The translations under genes were made by a program, and so were the position numbers. The notes under the pieces were generated by a model. The model saw only the letters and a list, made by a program, of their open reading frames with translations. It searched no databases and was not told the origin of the DNA. Positions 6,517 to 15,248 of a stretch of DNA of 64,000 nucleotides are shown here, piece by piece. Origin of the DNA: an uncultured Faecalibacterium sp. (lineage in GTDB: Bacteria > Bacillota > Clostridia > Oscillospirales > Ruminococcaceae); NCBI GenBank assembly GCA_934511465.1, contig CAKSWG010000001.1, positions 62,001-126,000 on the forward strand. Direction: 5' to 3'. The first letter of the stretch is position 1. Each line of letters opens with the position of its first letter.

Positions 6517-7764
6517 ATGCGCAGAACGAAGTTGCGCCGCCTGTGCGGCATGGCTGCGGCGTATCTTCTGGTGACGGTTCTCTGCGCTCTGGCGTGGCTG
6601 TGGCACAGCCTGCCCTCGGAGATCCTGCTGGAGCCCGGGCAAAGCCTTGCCCTGCCCCGCTATGCCTATATCGAACCACTGCGCCTGCGCGGTTCCCGCA
6701 ACGCCGCCAGCACGCAGGCTGCGGGCAGCTATCAGGCCACCCTGTCACTGGGCGGCTGGCTGCCAATCAAAACCGTGCGTGCACTGGTGGAAGAGCGGCC
6801 TTCCGTTACGGTGTGCGGGACGCCCTTTGGCGTAAAAATGTTCTCGGAAGGCGCGCTCATCGTGGGCTTTTCCGACCTGAATACGGCAGGCGGCAGCGTA
6901 AATCCCGCCAAAAAAGCAGGGCTGCGCTTGGGCGACCGGGTGATCCGCATGGGCAACACCCAGACTGAGACCAACGACGAGGTACACGCTGCGCTGGAAG
7001 CCGCTGCCGGTTCCGCCTTGCAGGTGGTGTACGTGCGCAGCGGCAAACAGTTCCAGACTCGGCTGACCCCGGTGTGGGACAGCACTGCCGAGCAGTGGCG
7101 CGCCGGAATGTGGGTACGAGACTCCTCTGCGGGCGTGGGCACCATGACCTTTGTGGACAACGATGCCGGGGTGTTTGCCGGTCTGGGACATCCCATCAGC
7201 GACAGCGACACCGGCGAAAGCGTGGCCCTGCGCAGCGGCGAGATCGTCCCCTGCCAGATCGTGGGCTGCACCAGCGGCACCGTAGGCAGTCCCGGCGAGC
7301 TGAAAGGCCGTTTTTTGAGCACTCACGCACTGGGCACCATCTGCATCAACGGCTCCACCGGCGTTTATGGCCGCACACGCGCTGCGTTTTCTGGCACGGA
7401 AATGGAAATTGCCTTTGCGCAGGAGGTGGTGCCGGGCGATGCGGAGATCTGGGCCACCGTGGACGGCGAAACACCCCAAGCCTACCGCATCCGCATTGAA
7501 AAGGTGAACGACGCCGACCCGCACCGCAACATGATCCTGCGCGTGACCGACCGGCAACTGCTGGCCAAAACAGGCGGCATCGTGCAGGGCATGAGCGGCA
7601 GCCCCATTGTACAAAATGGCCGTCTGGTGGGTGCTGTGACCCATGTACTGGTAAACGACCCCACCCGCGGCTACGGCATTTTTGCGCAGACCATGCTGAA
7701 GCAGGCACAGACCATTGAAGAAAGCAGCGATACAACGCGTAATCCGGCCAATGTGCAGAAATAA
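6517..7764 (+). CDS. spoIVB: SpoIVB-type serine peptidase (PDZ + S55)
   Basis: 415-residue membrane-anchored protease. A short cytoplasmic part and one transmembrane helix (about residues 10-32) lead to a PDZ domain (KKAGLRLGDRVIRM) and the S55 peptidase domain with GLGHPISDSDTG (catalytic His) and GIVQGMSGSPIVQNG (catalytic Ser). In Bacillus SpoIVB is secreted into the intermembrane space and cleaves SpoIVFA to switch on pro-sigma-K processing. The next gene is spo0A, an order conserved in spore formers. A weak AAAGGGG precedes the ATG. Its presence in a lineage often described as non-sporulating suggests either a retained pathway or a re-used signalling protease. Confidence 0.93.
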   Translation: MRRTKLRRLCGMAAAYLLVTVLCALAWLWHSLPSEILLEPGQSLALPRYAYIEPLRLRGSRNAASTQAAGSYQATLSLGGWLPIKTVRALVEERPSVTVCGTPFGVKMFSEGALIVGFSDLNTAGGSVNPAKKAGLRLGDRVIRMGNTQTETNDEVHAALEAAAGSALQVVYVRSGKQFQTRLTPVWDSTAEQWRAGMWVRDSSAGVGTMTFVDNDAGVFAGLGHPISDSDTGESVALRSGEIVPCQIVGCTSGTVGSPGELKGRFLSTHALGTICINGSTGVYGRTRAAFSGTEMEIAFAQEVVPGDAEIWATVDGETPQAYRIRIEKVNDADPHRNMILRVTDRQLLAKTGGIVQGMSGSPIVQNGRLVGAVTHVLVNDPTRGYGIFAQTMLKQAQTIEESSDTTRNPANVQK

Positions 7765-7810
7765 ATTGCGGCGTTCGATTTTCTTTGCCAAAATTTGCCA
7801 ATAAAACCCG

Positions 7811-7839
7811 TTGAAAGTTCTGGAAAAATATGGTAAAAT
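7811..7839 (+). promoter_or_regulatory. Promoter of spo0A
   Basis: TTGAAA (7811-7816), 17 bases, TAAAAT (7834-7839). The sequence TTTGCCAA occurs twice just upstream (about 7785-7802), 11 bases apart. Confidence 0.6.
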
Positions 7840-7880
7840 CCATGGTGTTAAGGGAACTGCACACATTGGAGGAAACAACC

Positions 7881-8639
7881 ATGGACAAAATTAGATTTTT
7901 GATGTCGGATACCGGTGCCCAGATCACTGCCGCCTGCCGCGAAGCACTGGAGCAGAAGGGCGTGGATGTGACCGTCGTGGAAAAAGACGGCAACAAGGTG
8001 CTGCAAAAAATGCTGGCTGTCCGCCCGCAGGTGGTCTTGCTGGATGCATTCATGCCCGGGCTGGACGCCCTTGCCGTCAAGCAGCGCTACAACGCCGCCG
8101 GTGAGCGGCACACCTCCTTCTTCGTGACCGGTGCATTCCAGAGCGAAGAAATGGTTCAGGAACTTCTGGATGAAGGGTTCGCCTACTATTTTGTCAAGCC
8201 GTTCGACGAAAGCGTTCTGGCCGCGCGGGTGCTCAAAGTGGCCCTTGGGCAGGAAAAGCGCATCCTGCACACCAGCGTGGACAGCGACGAGCTGACCGTT
8301 ACCGAGATCCTGCACCAGATCGGTGTCCCCGCCCATATCAAGGGCTACCAGTTCCTGCGGGATGCCATCCTGCTCACCATGAACGAACCGGACTACATCA
8401 ACGCTGTGACCAAGCGCCTGTACCCGGAGATCGCCAAGAAAAACGGCACCACCGCCAGCCGCGTGGAGCGTGCCATCCGCCACGCCATCGAGGTGGCGTG
8501 GGACCGGGGCGATGTGGACACCCTGAACAGCTATTTCGGGTATACCATCCATAACCTGCGGGGCAAACCCACCAACAGTGAGTTCATCGCAATGATAGCC
8601 GATAAGATGCGGCTGGATAAACGGCAGAGGGTGGGGTAA
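7881..8639 (+). CDS. spo0A: Stage 0 sporulation response regulator Spo0A
   Basis: 252-residue response regulator: N-terminal receiver and C-terminal Spo0A-type DNA-binding domain with the recognition region [19 protein letters not shown]. The phospho-acceptor Asp55 (LLDAFMPG), Thr83 and Lys106 (FVKPF) are all in place. The acidic pocket differs: Bacillus has two Asp (ADDN) while this protein reads MSDTG, so only Asp10 remains and Thr11 replaces the second metal ligand. GGAGG at 7868-7873 sets the ATG at 7881. Spo0A in Clostridia acts with orphan kinases and controls sporulation and stationary-phase metabolism; here it may act in the latter. Confidence 0.95.
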   Translation: MDKIRFLMSDTGAQITAACREALEQKGVDVTVVEKDGNKVLQKMLAVRPQVVLLDAFMPGLDALAVKQRYNAAGERHTSFFVTGAFQSEEMVQELLDEGFAYYFVKPFDESVLAARVLKVALGQEKRILHTSVDSDELTVTEILHQIGVPAHIKGYQFLRDAILLTMNEPDYINAVTKRLYPEIAKKNGTTASRVERAIRHAIEVAWDRGDVDTLNSYFGYTIHNLRGKPTNSEFIAMIADKMRLDKRQRVG

Positions 8640-8703
8640 CAGTCGTCCCCTTATATTTTCCGCTGCAACAGCGTTTTATCCGTTCCACAAACCACTCCGA
8701 GTC

Positions 8704-8733
8704 CAAAAGCCGATGCAGCCGCACCGGCTTTTT
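8704..8733 (+). terminator. Intrinsic terminator of spo0A
   Basis: AAAAGCCGATGC pairs with GCACCGGCTTTT (one mismatch) around AGCC, followed by T's. Confidence 0.8.
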
Positions 8734-8801
8734 CTCATAGAATCCGCCTGCGTTCATATTCTGATAAGAGCAAGATGCATCTGCAAAAGGAGGGTTTGCT
8801 C

Positions 8802-9638
8802 TTGAAACTTTCAGAATATCACGCATGGCACAGGCGGGCAAGAGTGGTCACGGTAATGCTGTTTGCGCTGATCGCAGGGTTTGTCTCCACCGTACCTCCG
8901 GCTGTCATTGGGTGTCAGACGCAGGACATAACTCCGGTGCCGGACACCTCGGCGCTCTCTCCTGCCGCTTCGGCTGCGCCGCAGGAGGAACCCGCTGCCC
9001 AGCCGCTGCCTGAAAAATGGGTCTGCCTGACCTTCGACGACGGCCCCAGCAAGACCACGCCGGACGTGCTCAGCGCCCTGAACGCTGCCAAAGTACACGC
9101 CACCTTTTTTGTGGTGGCCACCGACTACAACGAGAAGTATCTGCCCCTGCTCACCGAAGCGGTCAGTGCCGGGCACCAGATCGCGCTGCACTCTGCTTCC
9201 CACGAGTACAGCGATATCTACCGCAGCAGCGACGCTTATTGGGAGGACATTGCCCTTTTAAAGGAGCGCATCGCACCCTATGTGGACGCAGAGAGCATCC
9301 GGTATCTGCGTTTTCCGGGCGGCAGCACCAACACGGTAAGCCGGCGTTACGGCGGCAAAGGGCTGATGAAGCAGCTGAAAGCGGAAGTGGAGCAAAAAGG
9401 CTGGCAGTGGGTGGACTGGAACGTGTGCGCCGAGGACGCCGTGGGCGGGCACCCCAGTGCGGACACCATCTACCGCAATGTGGTGCACGAGACCGGGCAG
9501 CAGACGAACTGCATCGTACTGATGCACGATTCCGCTTCCACACGCACCACGGCGGAGGCCCTGCCGGACATCATCCGGTGGTACGCTGATCAGGGTTTTG
9601 CGTTTTTGACGGTGGCCGAAGCGCTGCCGATTGGGTAA
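8802..9638 (+). CDS. Secreted/membrane-anchored polysaccharide deacetylase (NodB domain)
   Basis: 278-residue CE4 family protein. A single hydrophobic segment (about residues 15-35) anchors or exports it, followed by a Pro/Ala linker and the NodB domain with TFDDGPS (catalytic base and metal Asp), HSASHEY (metal His pair), RFPGGS, and LMHDS near the end (catalytic His). The set is that of peptidoglycan/chitin-type N-deacetylases such as PdaA-like enzymes, which require a divalent metal. The start is TTG 8802: AAGGAGG at 8788-8794 has ideal spacing to it, whereas the upstream ATG at 8775 has no site. The substrate is probably cell-wall GlcNAc or MurNAc. Confidence 0.9.
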   Translation: MKLSEYHAWHRRARVVTVMLFALIAGFVSTVPPAVIGCQTQDITPVPDTSALSPAASAAPQEEPAAQPLPEKWVCLTFDDGPSKTTPDVLSALNAAKVHATFFVVATDYNEKYLPLLTEAVSAGHQIALHSASHEYSDIYRSSDAYWEDIALLKERIAPYVDAESIRYLRFPGGSTNTVSRRYGGKGLMKQLKAEVEQKGWQWVDWNVCAEDAVGGHPSADTIYRNVVHETGQQTNCIVLMHDSASTRTTAEALPDIIRWYADQGFAFLTVAEALPIG

Positions 9639-9797
9639 ACGATTTTAATGGCCTCCGTTTCACTCTGGCCATATTCAGCGGAAAAATTATTTTTTATTTG
9701 TGTTTGTCGCGGCTTGCGGGCCGCTCCAAACACTCTTTCACGAATAGGGACTAACCGGGATAGCTGCATTTTTCCTCTGCGGCTCCTTCGTGAAAAA

Positions 9798-9833
9798 GCA
9801 AAAGGGAAGCGTCCGCAGACGCTTCCCTTTTGC
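9798..9833. terminator. Bidirectional terminator between deacetylase and M18 aminopeptidase
   Basis: Perfect 16-bp stem GCAAAAGGGAAGCGTC / GACGCTTCCCTTTTGC with the loop CGCA, between two convergent genes. The rest of 9639-9889 shows no gene. Confidence 0.9.
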
Positions 9834-9889
9834 AAGTTAAAACAGTTTTCCGCTAAGAATGGCAGAGCGCACGCGGAGCCATTTTCAAA

Positions 9890-11296
9890 TCATTCGTCTG
9901 CGTTCTGGCAGAACAGCGCAAAGGTGCGGTAGGCCATGTACAGGTCCGTTTTATGAATGACCTCGAAGGGCGAATGCATGGACAGCACCGGCACACCGAT
10001 GTCCAGCACCGGGATGCCGCGGTTTGCCACATACTTGGCGATGGTTCCGCCGCCGCCAAGGTCCAAGCGGCCCAGTTCACCGATCTGCCATGCCACGCCG
10101 TTGGCGTCCAGCAGGCGGGTGATATCCCCTACCAGCTCGGCAGAAGCATCGCTGGCAGAGCTCTTGCCACGGCTTCCGGTGTACTTGAAGAAAGCCACGC
10201 CGCGGCCTGCATAGGTGCCGTTCTGGGGCTCGAATGCGCTTGCCCAAGAGGGGTCATAGGCAGCGGTAACATCGGCGGACAGGCACACGCTGTTCCGGAA
10301 GGCGATGATGTCGTCCTGACCGGCGGCGCGGCACAGCAGCTGCATAAAGTGGAACACATACATGCTCTGCATACCGGTCACACCATCGGAGCCGATCTCT
10401 TCCTTATCGGTCAGTACGCAGACGGTGGTGTGCAGGGGGTCTTTGGTCTCGATCTCGGCCATCAGTGCCGGGTAGGCGTCCACGCGGTCGTCGTGGCCGT
10501 AACCGCCCACCATGGAGCGGTCGAAGCCCACATCCCGGGCCTTGTGGGCGGGCACCACTTCGATCTCGGCGCGGGTGAAGTCCCGCTCGGTGATGCCGTA
10601 TTTCTCGTGCAGCAGCATCAGGGTGTTCAGCTTGACGGCTTCCTTGACGTCTGCATCCTCCACAGCGTCCGAGCCGATGAGCACATTCAGTTCCTCGGCC
10701 TTGATGCCCTCGCTGAGCTTGCGGTCGTTCTGCTCGGCACCCAGATGGGGCAGCAGGTCGGTGATGCAGAACACGGGATCGTTCTCATCCTCGCCCACAG
10801 CGAAAGACACCGTAGAGCCGTCGGCACAGGTGAACACGCCGTGGATGGCCAGCGGAATGGTGCCCCACTGATACTTGCGGATGCCGCCGTAATAATGGGT
10901 CTTGAAGTAGCTGAGGTGGTTCGATTCATACAGCGGGTTCGGGCGCAGGTCCAGCCGGGGGCTGTCGATATGGGCGATCACCAGACGGAAGCCATCCTCA
11001 AAGGGCTTCTGGCCGATGGTTGCGGCCACCACAGCCTTGTGCTCCTGCACAAAATAGATTTTCTGGCCGGGGGCGTAGGCCTTTTTGGGTTCAAACTTTT
11101 CGTAACCGGCCTCCACCAGCAGCTTTTCGCTGGCGGCGGCGGCTTCGCGCTCGGTCTTGGCGGCGTTCAGAAACGCTTTGTAGCCCTCGGCAAATGCTGC
11201 AGCGTTTGCCTTGACGTCGGCGCTCTTGTCGGCGGCATACTCCGGCTTGTAAAGCAGCTGTTCCGCCGCCTGCTTTGCGGTAAGTTTCTCGCTCAT
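9890..11296 (-). CDS. M18 family aminopeptidase (aspartyl aminopeptidase type)
   Basis: 468-residue cytoplasmic zinc aminopeptidase that removes N-terminal (often acidic) residues. M18 signatures are present: IAHIDSPRLDLRPN (first metal His), GYGHDDRVDAYPAL, TDKEEIGSDGVTGMQS (catalytic and metal Glu pair) and VPVLSMHSPFEV near the C-terminus (last metal His). Length is normal for bacterial M18. GAGGAG eight bases before the ATG (11296) sets the start. It is the last gene of the DUF951-prfA-tsaC-coaE operon, 15 bases after the lytic transglycosylase gene. Confidence 0.93.
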   Translation of the reverse strand: MSEKLTAKQAAEQLLYKPEYAADKSADVKANAAAFAEGYKAFLNAAKTEREAAAASEKLLVEAGYEKFEPKKAYAPGQKIYFVQEHKAVVAATIGQKPFEDGFRLVIAHIDSPRLDLRPNPLYESNHLSYFKTHYYGGIRKYQWGTIPLAIHGVFTCADGSTVSFAVGEDENDPVFCITDLLPHLGAEQNDRKLSEGIKAEELNVLIGSDAVEDADVKEAVKLNTLMLLHEKYGITERDFTRAEIEVVPAHKARDVGFDRSMVGGYGHDDRVDAYPALMAEIETKDPLHTTVCVLTDKEEIGSDGVTGMQSMYVFHFMQLLCRAAGQDDIIAFRNSVCLSADVTAAYDPSWASAFEPQNGTYAGRGVAFFKYTGSRGKSSASDASAELVGDITRLLDANGVAWQIGELGRLDLGGGGTIAKYVANRGIPVLDIGVPVLSMHSPFEVIHKTDLYMAYRTFALFCQNADE

Positions 11297-11311
11297 TTTT
11301 ATGATCTCCTC

Positions 11312-11980
11312 TCAGGTTCCCGCGTAGATGCGCTGGTAAACAGCATAGCAGGAAGTGATCTTTTTTACGTAATGGTTCATCTGGTTATAAGGGAAGCCTT
11401 GCAGTGTTTCGCCGTCTGCGGAGTGCTCTTCCATTTGCAAAAGAGCGTCTACGGTACCCCATCCGCTGTGGTAGGCTGCTGCGGCGGTGGAGACATCGCC
11501 CTTGTAACGCTCCATGCACAGGTGCAGGTAGTAGCACCCGAACCGGATGCTCACCTCCGGCTTATAAAGGTCGGCAAAGGTCAGTTCTTCGTCCGGCGCA
11601 ATCTTGCTGCGCAGCCAGATGAAGGTCTCCTCGGTCATCTGCATCAGGCCGCGGGCATCCACGCTGGAGGTAGCCTGCGGGTCAAAGCCGCTCTCGGTGC
11701 GGATAAAGGCATCCACCAGCAGCGGGTCAAGGCTGTAAGTCTCCGCCCACTGGTCCACCAGCGCTTCGTACTTGCGCGGGTATAAAAGCCGTTCTGCCCT
11801 GCCCCACAAGCTGGGCACCAGCACAAAGAGCAGGATCAGCGCCATGCCCAGCAGGAACAGCCTGCGGCTGCACATTTTTTTGCGGCGGCGTGCCTTCTGG
11901 GCGCGGGCGGCGCGGCGGATGCGGGCCGCGTCCGGGTCGTACTGCGGCGCAGCATTTTTCTCGTTGTAGCGTTCGTTCAA
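11312..11980 (-). CDS. Membrane-anchored lytic transglycosylase (SLT domain)
   Basis: 222-residue protein: basic N-terminal tail (KARRRKK), one transmembrane helix (about residues 41-60), then a Slt70-type domain with the catalytic Glu in FIRTESGFDP, the GLMQMTEET motif, and AAYHSGWG where most members have AYNAG. It would cleave the MurNAc-GlcNAc bond at the outer face of the membrane, similar to YjbJ/Slt proteins next to coaE in other Clostridia. The start is probably TTG 11980, overlapping the coaE stop (TTGA); a later Met at residue 36 is an alternative but would leave out the basic tail. Confidence 0.85.
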   Translation of the reverse strand: MNERYNEKNAAPQYDPDAARIRRAARAQKARRRKKMCSRRLFLLGMALILLFVLVPSLWGRAERLLYPRKYEALVDQWAETYSLDPLLVDAFIRTESGFDPQATSSVDARGLMQMTEETFIWLRSKIAPDEELTFADLYKPEVSIRFGCYYLHLCMERYKGDVSTAAAAYHSGWGTVDALLQMEEHSADGETLQGFPYNQMNHYVKKITSCYAVYQRIYAGT

Positions 11981-12594
11981 AACCTCTCAGCTGCACCTCC
12001 TTCTGTCAGCAGCTTCTCGCACAGTTCGGCAGCCGCAGCCCGCAGATGTGCAAGGTCTGCGTCGTTATGCAAAATATAGTCCGCCTGCGCAGTGAGCGTA
12101 TTTTCCGGCGTCTGCGCGTTCAGGCGGCGGGCAGCCATTTCAGCCGAAATGCCGTCCCGGGCCACAATGCGGGCCACACTGGTCTCAAACGGTGCCGTGA
12201 CCACGCACAGGCGGTCGCACTCGGCCTGCGCGGCGGTGCCCACGATCACTGCGCCATCCAGCACGAACAGCGGCGCACCGGCGTCCAGAGCCGCCTGCTT
12301 TGCGGCACGGATGCGGCAGACGATCTCCGGGTGGGTCAGGCTGTCCAGCGCCGCCTTGCCCTCCGGCGTGGCAAATGCGCGGTCGGCCAGCAGGCGGCGG
12401 TTCAGGGTACCGTCTGCGTTCAGGATGTCCGCGCCAAACCGCTGGGCCAGCTTTGGCAGCAGCGGCGAGCCGGGCAGTAAAATTTCGCGGCTGATCCAGT
12501 CCGCATCTGCCAGCGGCACACCGTGGGCCGCAAATACCGCCGTTACTGTGGATTTGCCGCAGCCGCTGCGTCCCGTGATGCCCAGCGCGATCAT
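11977..12594 (-). CDS. coaE: Dephospho-CoA kinase
   Basis: Last step of CoA synthesis: phosphorylates the 3'-hydroxyl of dephospho-CoA using ATP. 205 residues, full length. The P-loop is GITGRSGCGKST at the N-terminus, followed by the family's DADWISREIL segment and LTHPEIVCRI. The gene overlaps tsaC by four bases upstream and the transglycosylase gene by four bases downstream, so translation of the three is probably coupled. Confidence 0.95.
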   Translation of the reverse strand: MIALGITGRSGCGKSTVTAVFAAHGVPLADADWISREILLPGSPLLPKLAQRFGADILNADGTLNRRLLADRAFATPEGKAALDSLTHPEIVCRIRAAKQAALDAGAPLFVLDGAVIVGTAAQAECDRLCVVTAPFETSVARIVARDGISAEMAARRLNAQTPENTLTAQADYILHNDADLAHLRAAAAELCEKLLTEGGAAERF

Positions 12595-13628
12595 AGCTGG
12601 ATCACCCGGAAAGCTGCGGCGCGGATGAGGCGGTTATATACCGCCATGGACAGGCCATCCTTTTTGGGGCAGCGGGCGTAGACCACGGCGTCGCCCTGCT
12701 CGTCCAGCGCACGAAGCGAGCGGAAAATGTGCTTTGCCTGATCGGCCCCATCGCCCTCGCGGCCATACTCCACGCAGGGCACACCCAGCTTTTCCGCCTC
12801 GCCGGTGAAGCACAGGCAGCTGGGGTTCTGGTCGGCATGGGCGTCCACATAGGCCTTGAACTGCTCAAAGGTGCCGTCCAGCAATGTCACGTCCGCCTTG
12901 GGGGCGTAGTGCTTGTACTTCATGCCGGGGCTGCGCACCACAGCGCCCTCCGGCAGCTTTTCGAGGATGGCTTTGGATGCCTCCACCTCTTCGCCAAGGG
13001 CGCGCTCCAGATCCTCCAGTGTGATGTGGCCCGGGCGGAACAGGGTGGGCTTTTCGCCCACCACCGACACCACAGTGCTCTCCACACCCACGTCACACTC
13101 GCCGCCGTCCAAGATCAGCGGCAGCCGGCCATCCATGTCGGTGAACACATCCTGCGCGTTGGTGGGGCTGGGCTTGCCGGAAAGATTGGCGCTGGGGGCG
13201 GCAAAGGCGCAGCCGCTCTTTTCAATGACAGCGCGGGCCACCGGGTGGCTGGGCATCCGGATGCCCACCGTGTCCAGACCGGCACAGCACTCCGCTGCAA
13301 CCTCCGGGCCGCGGGGCATGATGATGGTGAGCGGGCCCGGGCAGAATGCCGCCATCAGAAGCTGGGCACGCTCCGGCACCTCACTGACAAGGCCGGGCAG
13401 CATTTCCGGGCCGGTGACGTGGACGATCAGGGGGTTATCCTGCGGGCGGCCCTTGGCCACAAAGATCTTCTTCACAGCCTCACCGTTGCGGGCATCGGCA
13501 GCAATGCCGTACACCGTCTCGGTGGGCAGAGCCACCAGCTCACCTTTTTGCAGCAGAGCAGCAGCTTTTTCAATGCTGTTTTCGTCCGATGCGGGCAAAA
13601 CTTCGGTTTTCATTTTCATGCGAATCAT
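12591..13628 (-). CDS. tsaC: L-threonylcarbamoyladenylate synthase (Sua5/YrdC type)
   Basis: Makes threonylcarbamoyl-AMP from Thr, bicarbonate and ATP for the universal t6A37 tRNA modification. 345 residues: N-terminal YrdC domain (PTETVYGIAADARN, KGRPQDNPLIVHV, GCAFAAPSANLSGKPSPT) plus the C-terminal Sua5 domain (SPGMKYKHYAP begins the linker), so it is the long Sua5 form rather than the short E. coli form. The first ATG (13628) has only a weak AGAAAG; Met at residue 4 is nearly as likely. Placement after prfA is common in Firmicutes. Confidence 0.95.
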   Translation of the reverse strand: MIRMKMKTEVLPASDENSIEKAAALLQKGELVALPTETVYGIAADARNGEAVKKIFVAKGRPQDNPLIVHVTGPEMLPGLVSEVPERAQLLMAAFCPGPLTIIMPRGPEVAAECCAGLDTVGIRMPSHPVARAVIEKSGCAFAAPSANLSGKPSPTNAQDVFTDMDGRLPLILDGGECDVGVESTVVSVVGEKPTLFRPGHITLEDLERALGEEVEASKAILEKLPEGAVVRSPGMKYKHYAPKADVTLLDGTFEQFKAYVDAHADQNPSCLCFTGEAEKLGVPCVEYGREGDGADQAKHIFRSLRALDEQGDAVVYARCPKKDGLSMAVYNRLIRAAAFRVIQL

Positions 13629-13706
13629 CGTTCTTTCTATCTGTAAAGTATTTTTGCTTTTCAGTAAATATCAACAGGTTATCGTTTTATTTTAAAAAGT
13701 TGCATT

Positions 13707-14798
13707 TCAGCCCTGTTCATTGAGTTTTTGCAGCTTTTCGGTCTGCTCCCGGGTCGCCAGTGCATCGATCACCTCGTCCAGATCGCCGTCCATGATCTTG
13801 GAAAGATTATGCACGGTCAGGCCGATGCGGTGGTCGGTGCAGCGGTCCTGCGGAAAGTTGTAGGTGCGGATCTTTTCGCTGCGGTCGCCGGTGCCCACCT
13901 GCCCCTGACGGCTGGCGTTGATGGCATCCTGCTGCTGTTTCTGCTTTTGAGCCAGCAGGCGGCTGCGCAGGATCTCCAACGCTTTATCCTTGTTTTGGAA
14001 CTGGCTGCGCTCGTTCTGGCATTCTACCACCATGCCGGTGGGGAGATGTGTCACACGGATGGCGCTGGACGTTTTGTTGATGTGCTGGCCGCCGGCACCG
14101 GAGGAACGGAAGGTGTCGATGCGCAGGTCCTTCATGTCCAGCGCAAAATCCACTTCCTCAGCCTGCGGCATCACGGCCACCGTGGCCGTAGAGGTGTGGA
14201 TGCGGCCCTGCGTCTCGGTCTCCGGCACACGCTGCACCCGGTGCACACCGCTCTCGTACTTGAGGCGGTTGTAGGCGCCGACGCCGTCTACCGAGAAGAT
14301 CGCTTCCTTCACGCCGCCAAGCTCGGTCTCGTTGAGGTTGAGCATTTCCAGCTTCCACCCCCTGCTCTGCACGTACATGGTGTACATGCGCAGCAGGCTG
14401 TGAGCAAACAGGGCTGCTTCCTCGCCGCCGGCACCGCCGCGGATCTCCACAATGACATTTTTGCCATCGTTCACATCCTTTGGCAGCAGCAAGATTTTGA
14501 GATTATTTTCCAGCTCTGCCACATATTGACTTTTTTCGCTGATTTCCTGCTGTATCATCTGTTTAAAGTCCACATCAAGAGCTCCCGGCTCTTCCAGCAG
14601 GGCTTTTGCCTGAGCCAAGTGGTCCTGTGCGGTCTGCCATGCACGGTAGGCCTGCACAACGGGCTCTGCATCGTGATACTCCTGCATCAGCCTGCGGAAC
14701 AGCGCAGGGTCTGCGGCGGTATCCGGCTGGTTCAGACGGATGGAAAGCTCCTCAAAGCGGTGACAGACAGCATCCATTTGGGTAAACATGTTCGGCAT
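13707..14798 (-). CDS. prfA: Peptide chain release factor 1
   Basis: Recognises UAA and UAG stop codons and triggers peptide release. 363 residues. GGQ is in SSGAGGQHINKTSSAIR, and the PxT-region of codon recognition lies before it. The first 100 residues form the usual alpha-helical domain. AGGAG is 14 bases before the ATG at 14798, with no closer start. prmC, often next to prfA, is not in this operon; tsaC follows directly. Confidence 0.96.
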   Translation of the reverse strand: MPNMFTQMDAVCHRFEELSIRLNQPDTAADPALFRRLMQEYHDAEPVVQAYRAWQTAQDHLAQAKALLEEPGALDVDFKQMIQQEISEKSQYVAELENNLKILLLPKDVNDGKNVIVEIRGGAGGEEAALFAHSLLRMYTMYVQSRGWKLEMLNLNETELGGVKEAIFSVDGVGAYNRLKYESGVHRVQRVPETETQGRIHTSTATVAVMPQAEEVDFALDMKDLRIDTFRSSGAGGQHINKTSSAIRVTHLPTGMVVECQNERSQFQNKDKALEILRSRLLAQKQKQQQDAINASRQGQVGTGDRSEKIRTYNFPQDRCTDHRIGLTVHNLSKIMDGDLDEVIDALATREQTEKLQKLNEQG

Positions 14799-14875
14799 AA
14801 TTCCGGCAGTTCTCCTTACAACTCAAACTTCCGTGTTTTACACGGCAAGCTCCTGAATGTTTGCTGCACCGGGCA

Positions 14876-15064
14876 CTAAACCTGACCGGGCTTTACCACC
14901 TTTTTGATGTTCTTTTCAATTTTAGCACGCGGCAGCATCACCTCACGCCCGCAGCCTGTACACCGGATCTTGAAATCCATGCCAACACGCAGCACTTCAA
15001 AGCTCTGCGCGCCGCAGGGGTGCTTTTTGCGGGTGAGGATGGTATCACCTACAGCAATGTCCAT
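14876..15064 (-). CDS. DUF951 domain-containing protein
   Basis: 62-residue basic protein beginning MDIAVGDTILTRKKHPCG and containing CTGCGREVMLPRAKIEK. This order (VGD.V..KK.HPCG, then a second CxxCG) is DUF951, a small zinc-ribbon-like family of Firmicutes often beside translation or chromosome-partition genes, with unknown role. The start at ATG 15064 gives the known family length; the frame extends upstream but no member does. It is the first gene of the prfA-tsaC-coaE operon, 77 bases before prfA. Confidence 0.88.
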   Translation of the reverse strand: MDIAVGDTILTRKKHPCGAQSFEVLRVGMDFKIRCTGCGREVMLPRAKIEKNIKKVVKPGQV

Positions 15065-15152
15065 AACCCTTGGTTCTCCCTTCTGCCTGCCCAAAGCAGC
15101 AGGCGATGTGTGCGCAAAGCCCGGCGTACCGGCGTGCTGCGCACACAGATAT

Positions 15153-15181
15153 AGTATAATGCAAAGCCGCACAAAATGCAA
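15153..15181 (-). promoter_or_regulatory. Promoter of the DUF951-prfA-tsaC-coaE operon
   Basis: On the minus strand TTGCAT (15176-15181), 17 bases, TATACT (15153-15158). Confidence 0.7.
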
Positions 15182-15248
15182 ATATCCGCCACGGCGGATG
15201 CATAAGTTTTAACAGATTCCGAAAACACAACAGAAAGAGGAATGAAAG

